Shown here: piece after piece, positions 17,717 to 25,752 of the stretch
Layout: every line of letters starts with the position of its first letter
Position numbering within the stretch: position 1 is the first letter of the stretch
Origin: Alkalibacterium sp. 20
GTDB lineage: Bacteria > Bacillota > Bacilli > Lactobacillales > Carnobacteriaceae_A
DNA: 52,060 nt
Reading direction: 5' to 3'
NCBI RefSeq assembly: GCF_001885615.1
Contig: NZ_LSRN01000019.1
Span: forward strand, 1 to 52,060
Notes under the pieces: model-generated
Told to the model about the DNA's origin: nothing
Seen by the model: the letters and a program-made list of their open reading frames with translations, nothing else
Database searches by the model: none
Translations under genes and position numbers: made by a program

Positions 17717-18763
17717 CTATCCCTTCCTTTTAAATTGTTCCAAGAATCGCTGATCATTTAAATAGAAATGACGAATATCATCCACACCATATTTCAGCAT
17801 CGCGATACGATCAGGGCCTAAGCCGAAAGCGAATCCACCATATTTCGAAGAATCCACACCGGACATTTCCAGTACATGGGGATGCGTCATGCCGGCACCT
17901 AAAATTTCGATCCAGCCGGTTTGTTTGCAGACGTTACATCCTTTACCTTCACATTTAAAGCAGGACACATCGACTTCGACACTAGGTTCTGTAAATGGGA
18001 AATAACTTGGACGCAGACGGATTTCTCTTTCTTCGCCGAACATTTTCTTGGCTAACAGTTCCAGTGTTCCTTTTAAATCTGCCATGGTAATGTTTTCGTC
18101 AATAACCATCCCTTCGATTTGATGGAACTGATGGGAGTGCGTTGCATCATCGGTATCACGGCGATAGACTTTACCCGGACTGATCATTTTGAGCGGCCCT
18201 TTCGAAAAATCATGACTCTCTAAGGTTCGTGCCTGGATCGGTGACGTGTGGGTACGCAGCAAGACGTCTGACGTGATATAAAAGGTATCCTGCATATCAC
18301 GTGCGGGATGATTCTGCGGTAAGTTGACACGCTCAAAGTTGTAATAATCGGTTTCCACTTCGGTGCCTTCAATGACCTGGTAGCCCATGCCTAAGAACAG
18401 ATCCTCGATGTTTTCCATGATTTGAGTCAAGACATGCGTCTGACCGGTCTTGACTTGTCTGCCTGGCAGCGTGACGTCGATGGCTTCTTCAATGAGTTGC
18501 TTTTCCAGCGCTTCTACTTCAAGACTTGTTTTCTTTTCAGATAATACAGCGGTGATTTCATCACGTACCTCATTCGCTTTTTTACCGAATACGGGACGCT
18601 GTTCAGCCGAAAGGTCTTTCATGCCTTTTAGCACAGCTGTGACTTCACCTTTCTTACCTAAGTACTTGACACGTAGCGCTTCGATTTCTTTCAATTCAGC
18701 TGCACTGCTTACATGTTCTTTTACTTCTTCCAGCAGCGTCGTTAATTTTTCTTCCATTTCCAT
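17717..18763 (-). CDS. pheS: Phenylalanyl-tRNA synthetase alpha subunit
   Basis: The 348-residue class II synthetase subunit has an N-terminal coiled-coil arm (to about residue 90) and the catalytic core with motif 2 ([19 protein letters not shown]) and motif 3 ([18 protein letters not shown]). A CxxC-type pair ([13 protein letters not shown]) is also present. AAAGGAG lies only 1 nt before ATG 18769 but 7 nt before ATG 18763, so I prefer the latter. Expression is controlled by the T-box upstream. Confidence 0.96.
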   Translation of the reverse strand: MEMEEKLTTLLEEVKEHVSSAAELKEIEALRVKYLGKKGEVTAVLKGMKDLSAEQRPVFGKKANEVRDEITAVLSEKKTSLEVEALEKQLIEEAIDVTLPGRQVKTGQTHVLTQIMENIEDLFLGMGYQVIEGTEVETDYYNFERVNLPQNHPARDMQDTFYITSDVLLRTHTSPIQARTLESHDFSKGPLKMISPGKVYRRDTDDATHSHQFHQIEGMVIDENITMADLKGTLELLAKKMFGEEREIRLRPSYFPFTEPSVEVDVSCFKCEGKGCNVCKQTGWIEILGAGMTHPHVLEMSGVDSSKYGGFAFGLGPDRIAMLKYGVDDIRHFYLNDQRFLEQFKRKG

Positions 18764-18802
18764 CGTCATGCTCCTTTATTTAAAATATGACATTTTGTCT
18801 GA

Positions 18803-19047
18803 TGATTTTTAAAACAAAATAAAAAACCCCATCCCAATAGAGGGACGAGGTCAACACGCGGTACCACCCTTGTTCAAAAGTTACCTTTTGCACTTCTGCA
18901 TAACGGCGCATACCGAGATTAAAAGTTAATCTACATAATTCTCCATCCAGTTCAGACTGGGTGAAAAAGCAATGAAAGTGAACTTCCTCAAACGATTCAA
19001 TCGATGTTTTCAGCCAGGACATCGTTCTCTAGTAGTGTTTCGTCAGA
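18803..19047 (-). ncRNA. T-box leader (Phe) of pheST with terminator
   Basis: The minus-strand leader contains the T-box sequence AGGGTGGTACCGCG (18870-18857), which pairs with the tRNA acceptor end in the antiterminator. Directly after it ACCTCGTCCC pairs with GGGATGGGGT and runs into TTTTTT (18851-18821), the competing terminator. A UUC Phe codon in the upstream Stem I region (GAAGUUCAC) is a plausible specifier. Uncharged tRNA-Phe would stabilise the antiterminator and allow pheST transcription. The 5' limit is approximate. Confidence 0.92.
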
Positions 19048-19069
19048 GTACTCTTTTTCATCTTTTGTT

Positions 19070-19417
19070 TTAGTCTATTTTACAAACCCATTGGTCTGCC
19101 CATTCTTGTACTTCGATCATAACATTTTTTAAAGCTTTACCTTTTTCAGTTAAACAATAACCTGATTTCATATCACAGGAATCATCCAAGTCTTTGGTTA
19201 CAATACCTTCTTTTTCGAGTTCTTTGAGACGTTCGACTAATACACGATCGCTGACGCCAGATATTGACTGTGACAAGTCTTTGAATCGACGAGGTCCATC
19301 CAACAATACATCAATAATCAAGCCTGTCCATTTTTTACCTAAGATGGCAAAGGACTGTTCAAACTTTGGACAAATAACTTTATCTTGATGCGTATCTGTT
19401 GTAATCATTTCTATCAT
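19070..19417 (-). CDS. HxlR-family regulator, YodB-like
   Basis: The 115-residue winged-helix regulator reads CPKFEQSFAILGKKWTGLII at residues 16-35, then DGPRRFKDLSQSISGVSDRV and LKELEKEGIV, close to the HxlR consensus. The Cys at 16 in the CPK motif corresponds to the redox-sensing N-terminal Cys of Bacillus YodB/CatR, which respond to quinones and diamide. Two more Cys (DSCDMKSGYC) lie in the wing. Thiol sensing here is inferred. The start is preceded by AGAGGTGA. It sits just upstream of the T-box with only about 20 nt between; it may be autoregulated. No obvious target lies adjacent. Confidence 0.82.
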   Translation of the reverse strand: MIEMITTDTHQDKVICPKFEQSFAILGKKWTGLIIDVLLDGPRRFKDLSQSISGVSDRVLVERLKELEKEGIVTKDLDDSCDMKSGYCLTEKGKALKNVMIEVQEWADQWVCKID

Positions 19418-19516
19418 ACGCTGTCACCTCTACTTTCACACCTGTTATTATACCACTAACAGCTGTAAAATGGTACGCTCATTTATAATTTAAAAAAATT
19501 CATTTTCGTTAATATT

Positions 19517-20881
19517 TTATAAAAATTCTATTAACATCGTTGCGATAGTGAAGTAAATAAGCAGACCTAAGGAATCGTTGATCGTGGTGATGAATGGACC
19601 CGAAGCAACCGCCGGATCTATTTTAAATTTTGTAATAATCACTGGTATTGTTGCCCCTATGACGGTTGATATACTTATTGTGATAAACATGGATATGCTT
19701 ATAATGAATGCCAGCACTGGATTGCCATATACTATGCTGATCAAACCAATAATAACCACTCCGGCAACTAATCCCATGATCATTCCGGCACCCAGTTCAT
19801 TTTTAACGGTCTGAAAAAATCCATCTCTGTCTCTTTCATCATCGATCGTTAAATTACGTACAGCTACAGCCAGCGATTGCGTCCCCACATTACCCGCTGT
19901 ATCCATTATCATTGGTATAAATGCGGCAAGTAATACTACCGATTCCAAGGTTTCTTCAAAAATACCGATCAGACTTCCTGTAATTGTTCCCAAAAACAAC
20001 AGAATAACAATCCACGGAATACGTGATTTAGCTGTTCCAAAGGCGGTAACTTTACGATCGTCATCACTTCGTTTGATAGCAGAAAATTCATTAAAGTCTT
20101 CCGTAACCTCTTCTTCCAAGATATCCATGACATCATCAACGGTTATAATACCTTGAATCGTCCCATCATGACCCAAAACTGGAATGGCAAGCAAATCGTA
20201 ATCCTGAATAACACGAGCGACATATTCCTGGTCTTCATTGACATTGACAGAAACGACTTGTGTGAACATGATATTTGCGACTGTTTCATCTTCCGGAGAA
20301 AGCAGTAAATCTCTCAAAGATAACACGCCTACCAAACGATCTTTTTCATTAACTACGTACAGATAATAAATCGTTTCAGCTTCGCGACCAATTGTTCTCA
20401 GTTTACTGACGACCTCTGCAGTCGTTTGAGTGTGGTGTACAGTAATGAATTCTTTCGTCATTATCGAACCTGCTGTTTCCGGTTCATATGACAGCAATTC
20501 TTGCACGCGTTGTCTTTCTTCGTCATCCATCATCGCTAACAATGCCTGATTGTCCGTTATGTCACTTTCAGATAGAAAATGCGCAACATCATCGGCAGCC
20601 ATAAAATTGAAGACTTCAGCCATATATTCATCAGGCAGATACTGCACCGCAGCTTCCTGATCCTCTGTTTCCATCCATTCAAAGATTTCTGCAAATTCTT
20701 CAGGTGTTAAAAATTCAGAGATTTTACGTTTTTTATCAGGATAAAGTAAATGGAAAACCTCATGCTGGTCGCGATCATGTAATCTTAAAAAAAGTTCTCT
20801 AAAAGTCTGCTTGTCATTGTCTTTCGCTGCCTTGAAAATATGCTCATATGTTTTTTGTTTATTGCTTTTCACTAATTTCAT
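19517..20881 (-). CDS. mgtE: Magnesium transporter MgtE
   Basis: The 454-residue MgtE has an N-terminal helical superfamily domain (about 20-125), two CBS domains (about 130-250; IMTKEFITVHHTQTTAEVVS and IPVLGHDGTIQGIITVDDVM), a plug helix and five membrane helices. The pore signature (AFIPMIMDTAGNVGTQSLAV) and ITKFKIDPAVASGPFITTIN are present. It imports Mg2+ with gating by cytosolic Mg2+. The start at 20881 has AAGGGTG about 8 nt upstream. An M-box riboswitch lies about 200 nt upstream and a 39-codon ORF overlaps the first 23 nt of the gene. Confidence 0.95.
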   Translation of the reverse strand: MKLVKSNKQKTYEHIFKAAKDNDKQTFRELFLRLHDRDQHEVFHLLYPDKKRKISEFLTPEEFAEIFEWMETEDQEAAVQYLPDEYMAEVFNFMAADDVAHFLSESDITDNQALLAMMDDEERQRVQELLSYEPETAGSIMTKEFITVHHTQTTAEVVSKLRTIGREAETIYYLYVVNEKDRLVGVLSLRDLLLSPEDETVANIMFTQVVSVNVNEDQEYVARVIQDYDLLAIPVLGHDGTIQGIITVDDVMDILEEEVTEDFNEFSAIKRSDDDRKVTAFGTAKSRIPWIVILLFLGTITGSLIGIFEETLESVVLLAAFIPMIMDTAGNVGTQSLAVAVRNLTIDDERDRDGFFQTVKNELGAGMIMGLVAGVVIIGLISIVYGNPVLAFIISISMFITISISTVIGATIPVIITKFKIDPAVASGPFITTINDSLGLLIYFTIATMLIEFL

Positions 20882-20978
20882 AGTTTTTCACCCTTCTCGT
20901 TTGGTTTAGCGTCAGATCATCTTGAAATGTTATTATTTTTAAATTTCTCATCCTGATGTGCAAAGGAACAGGATCCAT
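20859..20978 (-). CDS. Candidate Mg2+-responsive leader peptide overlapping mgtE
   Basis: A 39-codon frame starts at ATG 20978-20976, begins MDPVPLHIRMRNLKI and ends with TAA inside mgtE, overlapping its first 23 nt in the +1 frame. GGAGGTGAGG (20991-20982) places the core SD 8 nt upstream, the strongest ribosome binding site in this neighbourhood and better than that of mgtE. The acidic, proline-bearing start and following Arg/Leu/Lys resemble the enterobacterial MgtL leader ([17 protein letters not shown]), where ribosome destabilisation at low Mg2+ activates mgtA. The frame lies between the M-box terminator and mgtE, where such a control element would act. The resemblance may be convergent or coincidental; translation is unproven. 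Confidence 0.6.
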   Translation of the reverse strand: MDPVPLHIRMRNLKIITFQDDLTLNQTRRVKNYEISEKQ

Positions 20979-21073
20979 CCGCCTCACCTCCATTGATTTT
21001 TTACTAGAAGGACCTTAACCGAACGTACAACTATTTATGCTGAATTCAATATAAAGTTCTATAATTTTACAGA

Positions 21074-21101
21074 TAAAAAAACACGCCTATTTGAGCGTGT
21101 C
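21074..21101 (-). terminator. Intrinsic terminator of the M-box
   Basis: On the minus strand ACACGC pairs with GCGTGT around an 8-nt loop and is followed by TTTTTTT. It lies at the 3' end of the M-box as expected for Mg2+-dependent termination. Confidence 0.82.
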
Positions 21102-21104
21102 AAG

Positions 21105-21290
21105 AACATGAACGTCAAGTCATCTTCAAAAACACCTCTGTCGTTGAGCTTTAGCTTCATATGGCATAGAGAAAATTCCTCAGCTACATTAAAAATCCCC
21201 TTCATCCGAAATTTTTTGCTGACCCGTTGGCGTCTTTAGACGTTTCCGGGCAGTAGCTTGTCTCCATACGGAGCCTCACCTAACAAGGTC
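21105..21290 (-). ncRNA. M-box (ykoK) magnesium riboswitch
   Basis: The minus strand carries the hallmark segments in order: GTTAGGTGAGGCTCC, then TATGGAGAC, GCTACTGCCCGGAAACGTC, AAGACGCCAACGGGTCA, and AATGTAGCTGAGG. These match the M-box class that senses Mg2+ upstream of mgtE and mgtA genes in Firmicutes. With Mg2+ bound, the terminator at 21101-21074 should form and shut mgtE off. Confidence 0.93.
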
Positions 21291-21480
21291 ATGAATATCT
21301 ATCGTTCCTATCATAACGAATCTTATTTAGTCAATCAAGCAATAGTTCTCATGTAACGCTCTCGTTTGCTGATTTTTATGAAAATAAAATAAAGAGCGTT
21401 ATCTTTGAAGCCAAGTTGAAGAGTATTTATACTGAATGAGTAACCACTAACTATAAACGTATAACACGAGGAGAGATTCC

Positions 21481-21900
21481 ATGAATAAAAGAAAGTTAAT
21501 AGTGCTATTTTTAGCCGCGACCACTTTAGCCGCGTGTACGACAGATGATGGAGCGGGTGAAACCGAGACGTTAGATCCAATCGAAGAAGAAGCAGCCATT
21601 GAAGAGGAACCCGGCGAAGCTCTCGTGACAGACGAAGAAATGGCTCCCATAAGTGATGAAGAATTAGAACAAGCAGAAGTTATCGATGATTTGGATCAAT
21701 ACCCGGAATTTGCTGAACAGGACGCCTTCGACCCAACTGTTTATGACGCCTATTTGATTACGGATAATGGATCAACACGAGTCATTCTGTTCCAAGATGG
21801 GGATGAACAAGTCTTCAAATCCGTTTATATCGAAGAAGATAACCGTTTGAAAATCATAGATTTACAGAACAATGAACTGCTTATCAATTCTCCATTATAA
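21481..21900 (+). CDS. Acidic lipoprotein of unknown function
   Basis: The 139-residue protein has a lipoprotein signal peptide with lipobox LAAC (Cys19). A very acidic, probably disordered stretch follows (about residues 20-75, mostly Glu, Asp, Ala and Pro), then a small beta-rich C-terminal domain (YDAYLITDNGSTRVILFQDG, EQVFKSVYIEED). I do not recognise the family. It would be anchored outside the membrane. The start has GAGGAGAG upstream. The SDR gene follows after 34 nt on the same strand, so cotranscription is possible. Confidence 0.78.
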   Translation: MNKRKLIVLFLAATTLAACTTDDGAGETETLDPIEEEAAIEEEPGEALVTDEEMAPISDEELEQAEVIDDLDQYPEFAEQDAFDPTVYDAYLITDNGSTRVILFQDGDEQVFKSVYIEEDNRLKIIDLQNNELLINSPL

Positions 21901-21934
21901 TTTCCATACTTATTATAAGGAAGGATGATTATAT

Positions 21935-22801
21935 ATGCATGAAAAAGAAATAGTTAAAACGCAACAACCTAAAGAAAATTATTTAATGGCTGATAATCGA
22001 AAAAACATTAAGCCCCTACCGAAAGTGGAGAGTGATTCCTATAAAGCCGCCGGCAAAATGAAAGGTTTCAATACCATTGTAACCGGTGCAGACAGTGGCA
22101 TCGGTCTTGCCGTGGCCATTGCCTTTGCAAAAGAAGGTGCAAATGTCGCACTTGTTGATTTAAAGAACAACGAAGATCTGAAAACAGCCAAAAAAAGAAT
22201 TAAAAAACTGGGTGTTAAGTGTCTGACGTTTGCGGGGGACGTCGGTGACGAAGACTTCGCTAAACACACAGTGAATGCTGTAGCTGAAGAATGGGAAGAC
22301 ATCCACGTGCTCGTCAACAATGCGGCCGAACAACATTCGCAAGAAAGTATTATGGATATTACTGCCGCTCAAATCGACCGTACTTTTCGCACCAATATCT
22401 ATTCAACCATTTACTGGTCACGAGAAGTCTTTCCATACTTGGTTAAAGGTGGAGCGATTATCAACTCCTCCTCGGTTACAGCATATAAAGGCTCGCCTGG
22501 TTTGATGGATTATGCGTCAACCAAAGGTGCGATTATTTCGTTCACCCGTTCTTTAGCTCAGAACAAAGAATTCCTCAAGAAAAAAATACGCGTCAATGCC
22601 GTAGCTCCCGGACCTATCTGGACACCCCTTATTCCCGCAACCCTTGGAAGCTCTTATGAAGAGCATGCTGGTGTCCCTATGGATCGTCCCGGCGAACCTT
22701 ACGAACTGGCACCAACCTACGTTTACCTGGCAACAAACGACTCAAGTTACGTTACCGGACAGACCCTTCATGTCAATGGCGGGACCGTCGTTAACGGTTA
22801 A
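21935..22801 (+). CDS. Short-chain dehydrogenase/reductase, general-stress type (YdaD/GSP39-like)
   Basis: The 288-residue SDR has an N-terminal extension of about 45 residues, then the NAD(P)-binding TGADSGIGLAVAIAFAKEGA, NNAA (VNNAAEQ), catalytic Ser (NSSSVTAYKG), Y-x-x-x-K (YASTKGAI) and the PGPIWTPLIP loop. The extension and PGPIWTPL are typical of the YhdF/YdaD/GSP39 group of stress-induced SDRs; the substrate is unknown. The start has AAGGAAGGATG upstream. A strong terminator follows. It may share a transcript with the acidic lipoprotein gene. Confidence 0.87.
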   Translation: MHEKEIVKTQQPKENYLMADNRKNIKPLPKVESDSYKAAGKMKGFNTIVTGADSGIGLAVAIAFAKEGANVALVDLKNNEDLKTAKKRIKKLGVKCLTFAGDVGDEDFAKHTVNAVAEEWEDIHVLVNNAAEQHSQESIMDITAAQIDRTFRTNIYSTIYWSREVFPYLVKGGAIINSSSVTAYKGSPGLMDYASTKGAIISFTRSLAQNKEFLKKKIRVNAVAPGPIWTPLIPATLGSSYEEHAGVPMDRPGEPYELAPTYVYLATNDSSYVTGQTLHVNGGTVVNG

Positions 22802-22819
22802 TGAAATATCTAATGAGGA

Positions 22820-22857
22820 AGAGGATTATCCTAAAAAACGGGATAATCCTTTTTTTA
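22820..22857 (+). terminator. Terminator after the SDR gene
   Basis: AGGATTATCC (22822-22831) pairs perfectly with GGATAATCCT (22841-22850) and is followed by TTTTTTT. Confidence 0.92.
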
Positions 22858-23266
22858 TGTCCCTCGCCCCTACTGTTTTTTTGCTTAGCTTTAATTTGAT
22901 ACAATATACTTTATTGAATTTACTGTCCTTAATGCACCGCAAGTGACACCTAAATTGGCCGTTATTTATATAATCATCTTTCACCAGTTTAAAGGCTTGT
23001 ATCGATCTCTGTATGGGATGACTATTATGTTTTTCGAAAATAGTCATATCTTGTTCTTATTTTTATTTTATTATTGAATCGTTACTTTAACCTTACCAAT
23101 AACGGCTTCTTTTTGATTGTTTTAAAATTTTTATAGCTGAATTTCATCCCTTATCCTTTAAGGAAAAAATGGACAGGCTCTACTGAATATGACATAATCA
23201 GAATCAATTATAAATTAAGTTGACCTTTAAAAGTCATCTAAAGTTATTTGGAATGGGAGAGTATCA
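22858..23266. other. Intergenic stretch without a supported gene
   Basis: No convincing coding frame was found here. A small hairpin (ATGACTATT 23018-23026 with AATAGTCAT 23039-23047) is visible. The last 30 bases hold the ribosome binding site (GGGAG) of the YibE/F gene. A minus-strand frame at 22826-23047 crosses the terminator of the SDR gene and has no family resemblance. Confidence 0.5.
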
Positions 23267-24469
23267 ATGAAAAGAATATTGCTAGGAAGCCTAATGTTTA
23301 TCAGCATAATCATGTTTTATTTTACAAACGTATCCGCTTATGCACAAGAGCCCGATTCTTCAACGGAAGAGACTTTCTCTGAAGAATTATTAGAGGAGCC
23401 TTATGAAGAGGAAGCTGAGCAGTACGAGAGAGCAAAAGTGTTGGAAGTCGAAAACACCGATGGAGCAGGTCTTGATGAAGGGTTTTACACTGAGATCCTG
23501 TCGGTTCGAATCGCCTTTTTATCAGGAGAAAGAAAAGGCGAGGAATCAGACGCAATTCATTATTTAACAGGAAATCCTGGTCATGATTTTTCCGTGACTC
23601 CTGGAGACAGGGTATTGGTAAATATACAGGAAATAGACGGGGAAACAGAAGTCCATATTATTGAATATGTACGCGATACTTATATATACATTGTAGGTGG
23701 GATTTTTATAGCTTTATTGATACTCCTCGGCGGCATGAAAGGGATAAAGACCATCATCACGTTAGCCCTAACGCTATTCTTGTTATTGTATGTGTTGATA
23801 CCCGGATTGTTAGCAGGCTATAGTCCTATTTTACTGACTATAGGGATTTCAATTATTATTACTGTAGTTACTATTTTAATTGTAGGAGGCAGAAATATTA
23901 AATCCTATGCGGCAATCATTGGCGTCTTAGGAGGGGTATTGATTGCCGGTATCATTGCTTATGTATCGGGAAGTCAAATGAACTTAACCGGACTATCGAG
24001 TCAGGAAGCAGGAATGCTTATGTTTATTCCACAAGAGGTAGATTTCAACTTCAGCGGATTACTTTTTGCAGGGATCGTCATGGGCGCCTTGGGGGCAGTG
24101 ATGGATGTGGGTATGTCCATCGCCTCAGCTATGGAAGAAATCCACCTGGCAAACCCTACGATTTCCACCAAAAATTTGATTTCAGCAGGAATGAATGTAG
24201 GAAAAGATATCATGGGTACCATGGCTAACACGCTGATTTTAGCCTATATCGCCAGTATGATCCCCTTATTACTATTATTTACCGCCTATCAAGAACCTTT
24301 TATTAGTATCATTAATATGGACGTAATCGCCACTGAAGTGATTAGGGCCTTATCGGGAAGTATAGGTCTAATACTATCTATTCCCCTTACGGCAATTAGT
24401 GCCGGTTTGCTAAGAGATAAAATAAAACCTCAAAAGGTTTCTCTTTCCTCTAAGGAAACCAGCGAATAA
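23267..24469 (+). CDS. YibE/F-family membrane protein
   Basis: The 400-residue protein has a signal-like first helix (4-24), an acidic extracytoplasmic domain with GDRVLVNIQEIDGETEVHII, and about seven membrane helices. Conserved YibE/F stretches are VGGIFIALLILLGGMKGIKT, LSSQEAGMLMFIPQEVDFNF and GALGAVMDVGMSIASAMEEI. The family is widespread in Firmicutes and has no proven role. Bacterial yibE and yibF often occur as a pair; no intact second copy is present here. The start is preceded by GGGAG. Confidence 0.87.
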   Translation: MKRILLGSLMFISIIMFYFTNVSAYAQEPDSSTEETFSEELLEEPYEEEAEQYERAKVLEVENTDGAGLDEGFYTEILSVRIAFLSGERKGEESDAIHYLTGNPGHDFSVTPGDRVLVNIQEIDGETEVHIIEYVRDTYIYIVGGIFIALLILLGGMKGIKTIITLALTLFLLLYVLIPGLLAGYSPILLTIGISIIITVVTILIVGGRNIKSYAAIIGVLGGVLIAGIIAYVSGSQMNLTGLSSQEAGMLMFIPQEVDFNFSGLLFAGIVMGALGAVMDVGMSIASAMEEIHLANPTISTKNLISAGMNVGKDIMGTMANTLILAYIASMIPLLLLFTAYQEPFISIINMDVIATEVIRALSGSIGLILSIPLTAISAGLLRDKIKPQKVSLSSKETSE

Positions 24470-24650
24470 ATAAGATATTAAAGGGAAGGTAAAATATGTT
24501 CAAACAGGAATCGATGGAGATAACACTGCAAGATCATCGATACAGACTTTGATTTGACGATTGAGTTTGTCATAGTCGAAAAGCTTCTGAAGTAGGCAAG
24601 GCTATGGGGAAATGGAATTATTAGTTAATCTTTTGCTTGACTAAACGTAG
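24470..24650. other. Possible eroded 3' end of the YibE/F operon
   Basis: After the YibE/F stop, GGGAAGG precedes an ATG (24496) whose frame stops after 18 codons (MFKQESMEITLQDHRYRL). Short coding-like bits follow in other frames (for example KASEVGKAMGKWN) up to the terminator at 24650. This may be a decayed downstream gene; I cannot name it. Confidence 0.3.
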
Positions 24651-24687
24651 GAAAGAGACTGGGACTTTTGCCCCAGTCTCTTTTCTG
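24650..24687 (+). terminator. Terminator downstream of the YibE/F gene
   Basis: AAAGAGACTGGG pairs with CCCAGTCTCTTT over about 12 bp around CTTTTGC, followed by a T-rich tail. Confidence 0.85.
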
Positions 24688-24974
24688 TTTTGTTGAAGAA
24701 TTATAAACAAAGAATATCACTTTGACTCCAATCGCAAAATCAAACCGAATGAACTGTTAAAAGATACCTTAATAAGTATAAAAAATAAACACTTACATAT
24801 AGAGCTCTTACAATGACAAGCTCAGCTTCCTTTTTGTTTTGAGTTAGTCATTTCGCTCTTGAAATGACAAGCTCATTCATTATTTGTACTTGAGTCTGCA
24901 GTTTCTAAAGAGAACCTAAGTAAAATACTCAAAAATACCTTAGCGAATTCCAAAAAATCAAACCCTCAATAGCA
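24688..24974. other. AT-rich intergenic stretch with a repeated 13-mer and a hairpin
   Basis: No gene is supported. AATGACAAGCTCA occurs twice (24812-24824 and 24863-24875). GTCATTTC (24847-24854) pairs with GAAATGAC (24861-24868) around a 6-nt loop overlapping the second copy. A small RNA or a regulatory repeat is possible but nothing decides it. Confidence 0.4.
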
Positions 24975-25033
24975 AAAAAAAGTTGTTTTCTATTTTTGTT
25001 CAAACGCTGAACAAAAATGGAAACAACTTATAT
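24975..25033 (-). terminator. Long terminator downstream of the HD-domain gene
   Basis: On the minus strand AAGTTGTTTCCATTTTTGTTCA pairs with its near-complement (one mismatch and one bulge) around a short loop and is followed by a T-run. Confidence 0.8.
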
Positions 25034-25063
25034 TAGTTATTAGTAAAACAGCTTGTAGGATAA

Positions 25064-25591
25064 TTAAGCGTGTACCACTCTTAATTTCATGCTCCATTCT
25101 GATATTTTCCCTTTAAACTTCATTCTAATGGGGGTGGATACTTCACTGATTGCACAGTATTTGTCTACACACGTAACGACCAAACTCTCTTTATAGCGAG
25201 GCATTCCTATACCGGTTGTCGTCAGGAACATATGCTTCAATATAATATCTTTTTCAAGTTCGCTTAATTCGGTTAAGAGTAGAGCATTTTTTACAGCAAT
25301 TTTAGGATGGACAAAGTTATGTGATCCTACTTTCATTGAAGCAATTTCTTCTCTGCCTTCATGGAAAAAATCATGCAGCAACCCTGCTCTAGCAACAGCT
25401 CTCACATTTAATTTCAAGCGTTTAGCGATTTTATAACTTACGTACGATACAAATAATGAATGAATCAAGCGCGTCGTGTAGCGGTGGTGAGTGATCTCAT
25501 CTAATTTGAGTAAATCTTCATTTTCAAGTAAATCTTCGACTAACGTCATATAGTCTTTGTCATTTTCCCAGATTGATCGAACAAATTCCAT
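25064..25591 (-). CDS. HD-domain phosphohydrolase-like protein
   Basis: The 175-residue cytosolic protein has an HD superfamily core: HHRYTTRLIHSLFVSYVSYK (first His cluster), AGLLHDFFHEGREEI (HD pair), KHMFLTTTGIGMPRY and CVDKYCAISE (late Asp). It resembles small HD proteins next to SpoU methyltransferase genes in lactic acid bacteria and clostridia; the substrate is unknown, possibly a nucleotide. The start is preceded by AAGGAGACG. It lies 161 nt downstream of the methyltransferase gene on the same strand with no terminator visible between, so the two may be cotranscribed. Confidence 0.75.
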   Translation of the reverse strand: MEFVRSIWENDKDYMTLVEDLLENEDLLKLDEITHHRYTTRLIHSLFVSYVSYKIAKRLKLNVRAVARAGLLHDFFHEGREEIASMKVGSHNFVHPKIAVKNALLLTELSELEKDIILKHMFLTTTGIGMPRYKESLVVTCVDKYCAISEVSTPIRMKFKGKISEWSMKLRVVHA

Positions 25592-25752
25592 GGAACGTCT
25601 CCTTTTTTAATGAATCAGTGATAAGCCAATGCAGTCATGTGTTTCGACTGTTCATAAGCTATTTTACTCCTCAAACAGAAAAAAGAAAAGGAAACAACTC
25701 TTTTTGAGAGCGTTTTAATGATATTTGTGACAAAAATGTTAAAAATGCCATG

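Noticed and set aside
18780-19022. An 80-codon minus-strand ORF upstream of pheS
   Set aside because: It lies wholly in the T-box leader, including the AGGGTGGTACCGCG element and terminator, and resembles no protein.
22826-23047. 73-codon minus-strand ORF after the SDR gene
   Set aside because: It crosses the SDR terminator hairpin, lacks a ribosome binding site and resembles nothing.
24650-24687. Hairpin with GAGACTGGG resembling an IS1182 end
   Set aside because: It shares only a few bases with the GAGGCTGGGACAAAAGTC end and behaves as an ordinary terminator after the YibE/F gene.
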